Shown here: positions 6,358 to 7,404 of the stretch, one piece after another
Layout of the letters: each line of letters begins with the position of its first letter
Position numbering within the stretch: position 1 is the first letter of the stretch
Assembly: GCA_002691885.1 (NCBI GenBank)
Contig: NZJB01000065.1
Coordinates: forward strand, 70,492-77,895
Direction: 5' to 3'
Origin: Gammaproteobacteria bacterium
Lineage (GTDB): Bacteria > Pseudomonadota > Gammaproteobacteria > Pseudomonadales > Pseudohongiellaceae
Length of the DNA stretch: 7,404 nucleotides
Notes under the pieces: model-generated
Databases searched by the model: none
The model's input: the letters and a program-made list of their open reading frames with translations, nothing else
Told to the model about the DNA's origin: nothing
Program-made: the position numbers and the translations under genes

Positions 6358-7248
6358 ATGACCGATCGGATGATAAGGGCGGCGATAGCCTGCATATGCG
6401 CTTTTTCGGCTGCCTGCAGCAACCTCGTCGTAATGCCTTCGGCCAATTACAACAACCGGGTCGATTATCTGGTGATCCACGCCACTTCTGAAGACTTTGC
6501 CGAGTCCCTGAGGCTGTTAACTCAACCTACCGCGAATCCGGTGAGCTCGCATTATCTGGTGCCCGCTCCGTTCGATCCGACTTACCCCCGAAGCGAGCTG
6601 AAGGTCTATCAGCTGGTCCCTGAGCTTGACAGAGCCTGGCACGCAGGAGTCAGCTACTGGGCAGGTGAGAGCGCACTTAACGACAGATCCATCGGCATCG
6701 AGGTGGTTAATGAATTCAAGTGCACTGGAACAAACAACCCGATTGAAGAAACGGCACCGGATGACTTTGAGTGCGAGTTTCCGGGCTATGATGACGATCA
6801 GATTGCGCTGCTCATTGAACTCATCTCAGAAATTCTAGACAGATTCCCATCCATTGACCCTATTGACGTGGTGGGCCACTCAGACATAGCAATACTGAGA
6901 AAATCTGACCCCGGGCCAGCGTTCCCCTGGCGCCAGCTCTATGAAGCAGGCATCGGCGCCTGGTTCGAGCCAGACACCAAAGCCAAATATGAACAGCGCT
7001 TTTCCAGCAAGCCACCGACTCTGCAAACCGTCCAGAGCGCGCTTAATCGTCTCGGCTACAAGGTCGAACTCTCCGGCAATTATGATCGTGCAACACAGTA
7101 CGCCATGCGCGCCATGCAGTTGCACTTTCGCCCAGGCGATTTCTCTGGAACGGTGGATGTCGAATCTATGGCTATCATCTGGGCTTTGCTAGAAAAATAC
7201 AGACCAGCAGAGCTTGATGACTTACAAGCCAACAGCGCATCGTCATGA
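6358..7248 (+). CDS. amiD: AmiD-like N-acetylmuramoyl-L-alanine amidase, outer-membrane lipoprotein
   Basis: This zinc amidase cleaves the bond between N-acetylmuramic acid and L-alanine in murein or anhydro-muropeptides, and is expected on the periplasmic face of the outer membrane. It has 296 residues; E. coli AmiD has about 276. A basic N-terminus and short hydrophobic stretch lead to lipobox SAAC with Cys20; Ser at +2 argues for outer-membrane sorting. The Amidase_2 domain (about 35-195) shows His41, His174 and Asp184 as likely zinc ligands and Glu115 in SIGIEVVN as the likely catalytic acid. SSHYLVP (63-69), AWHAG and DPGPAFPW match AmiD closely. A peptidoglycan-binding domain follows (about 222-285, with MQLHFRPG). 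Residues 120-142 are an acidic insertion carrying Cys122 and Cys139. ATG 6358 is chosen for its ribosome site and signal peptide; the frame stays open upstream into the MFS gene. Confidence 0.94.
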   Translation: MTDRMIRAAIACICAFSAACSNLVVMPSANYNNRVDYLVIHATSEDFAESLRLLTQPTANPVSSHYLVPAPFDPTYPRSELKVYQLVPELDRAWHAGVSYWAGESALNDRSIGIEVVNEFKCTGTNNPIEETAPDDFECEFPGYDDDQIALLIELISEILDRFPSIDPIDVVGHSDIAILRKSDPGPAFPWRQLYEAGIGAWFEPDTKAKYEQRFSSKPPTLQTVQSALNRLGYKVELSGNYDRATQYAMRAMQLHFRPGDFSGTVDVESMAIIWALLEKYRPAELDDLQANSASS

Positions 7249-7269
7249 TCCGGTCTGTAGCTGATGCTT

Positions 7270-7404
7270 TTACTCGACAGACATTGGCAACAGCAATTCG
7301 GTTCCAATTGGCCGCTGTACATCGAAGGCTTTCAGCGTCATAGCCACGAAGTTGTAGTAGCCAATCAGACCGACGATATCCATCAGACCCTCGCTTCCGA
7401 ACTG
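7270..7404 (-). CDS. Carboxymuconolactone decarboxylase family protein, C-terminal fragment at the window edge
   Basis: The - strand is open from the window end to a TAA at 7270-7272, giving 44 residues. The stretch GLMDIVGLIGYYNFVAMTLK resembles the C-terminal helix of CMD/AhpD-fold proteins, where a similar 'GLVDLVGLIGYY-VAM-LN-F' pattern is common. The catalytic or redox CxxC region, if present, would lie beyond the window, so a decarboxylase, peroxidase-like or uncharacterised role cannot be told apart. It converges on the amidase gene with a 21-base gap and no clear terminator. Confidence 0.72.
   Translation of the reverse strand, partial: QFGSEGLMDIVGLIGYYNFVAMTLKAFDVQRPIGTELLLPMSVE

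Noticed and set aside
7237..7271. GCATC (7237-7241) and GATGC (7263-7267) followed by TTTT, as a terminator after amiD.
   Set aside because: Only five pairs close a 21-base loop, and the first arm lies inside the coding end; too weak to call.

Overview
The window looks like chromosome of a mid-GC, probably marine, gammaproteobacterium. This rests on an Enterobacteria-like SelB, a CYP153A alkane hydroxylase with its putidaredoxin-type ferredoxin, an AmiD-type lipoprotein amidase, and dense coding with short gaps. CYP153A pairs are typical of hydrocarbon-using genera such as Marinobacter, Alcanivorax and the Halieaceae/Spongiibacteraceae. I cannot assign a genus from sequence alone.

Layout, left to right. 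(1) The 3' three quarters of selB, the selenocysteine-specific elongation factor, runs on the + strand; its GTPase domain lies before the window. (2) A 224-base convergent gap follows, with a weak hairpin and a cluster of G-tracts on the - strand. (3) A two-gene - strand unit comes next: a [2Fe-2S] ferredoxin, then a CYP153A cytochrome P450 40 bases downstream. (4) A 411-base divergent intergenic region holds the presumed promoters and several operator-like dyads. (5) On the + strand come a PiT-family phosphate permease, a 12-helix MFS carrier (60-base gap) and an AmiD-like zinc amidase lipoprotein (53-base gap). These may be co-transcribed. (6) At the right edge, on the - strand and convergent with the amidase, is the C-terminal end of a carboxymuconolactone decarboxylase (CMD)/AhpD-fold protein.

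How they fit together. The ferredoxin passes electrons to the P450, which is expected to hydroxylate medium-chain alkanes or similar aliphatics at the terminal carbon. The NAD(P)H-dependent ferredoxin reductase needed to complete the chain is not in the window; selB occupies the place where it often sits. The phosphate permease, MFS carrier and amidase have no evident shared pathway. SelB implies that the organism makes selenoproteins, but no tRNA-Sec gene or selenoprotein gene is visible here.

No mobile element, CRISPR array, tRNA or rRNA gene is visible. I see no strong sign of an undescribed multi-gene system. The points most worth a second look are the dyads in the divergent intergenic region, the missing reductase, the G-tract cluster after the P450 gene, and a cysteine-bearing insertion in the amidase.
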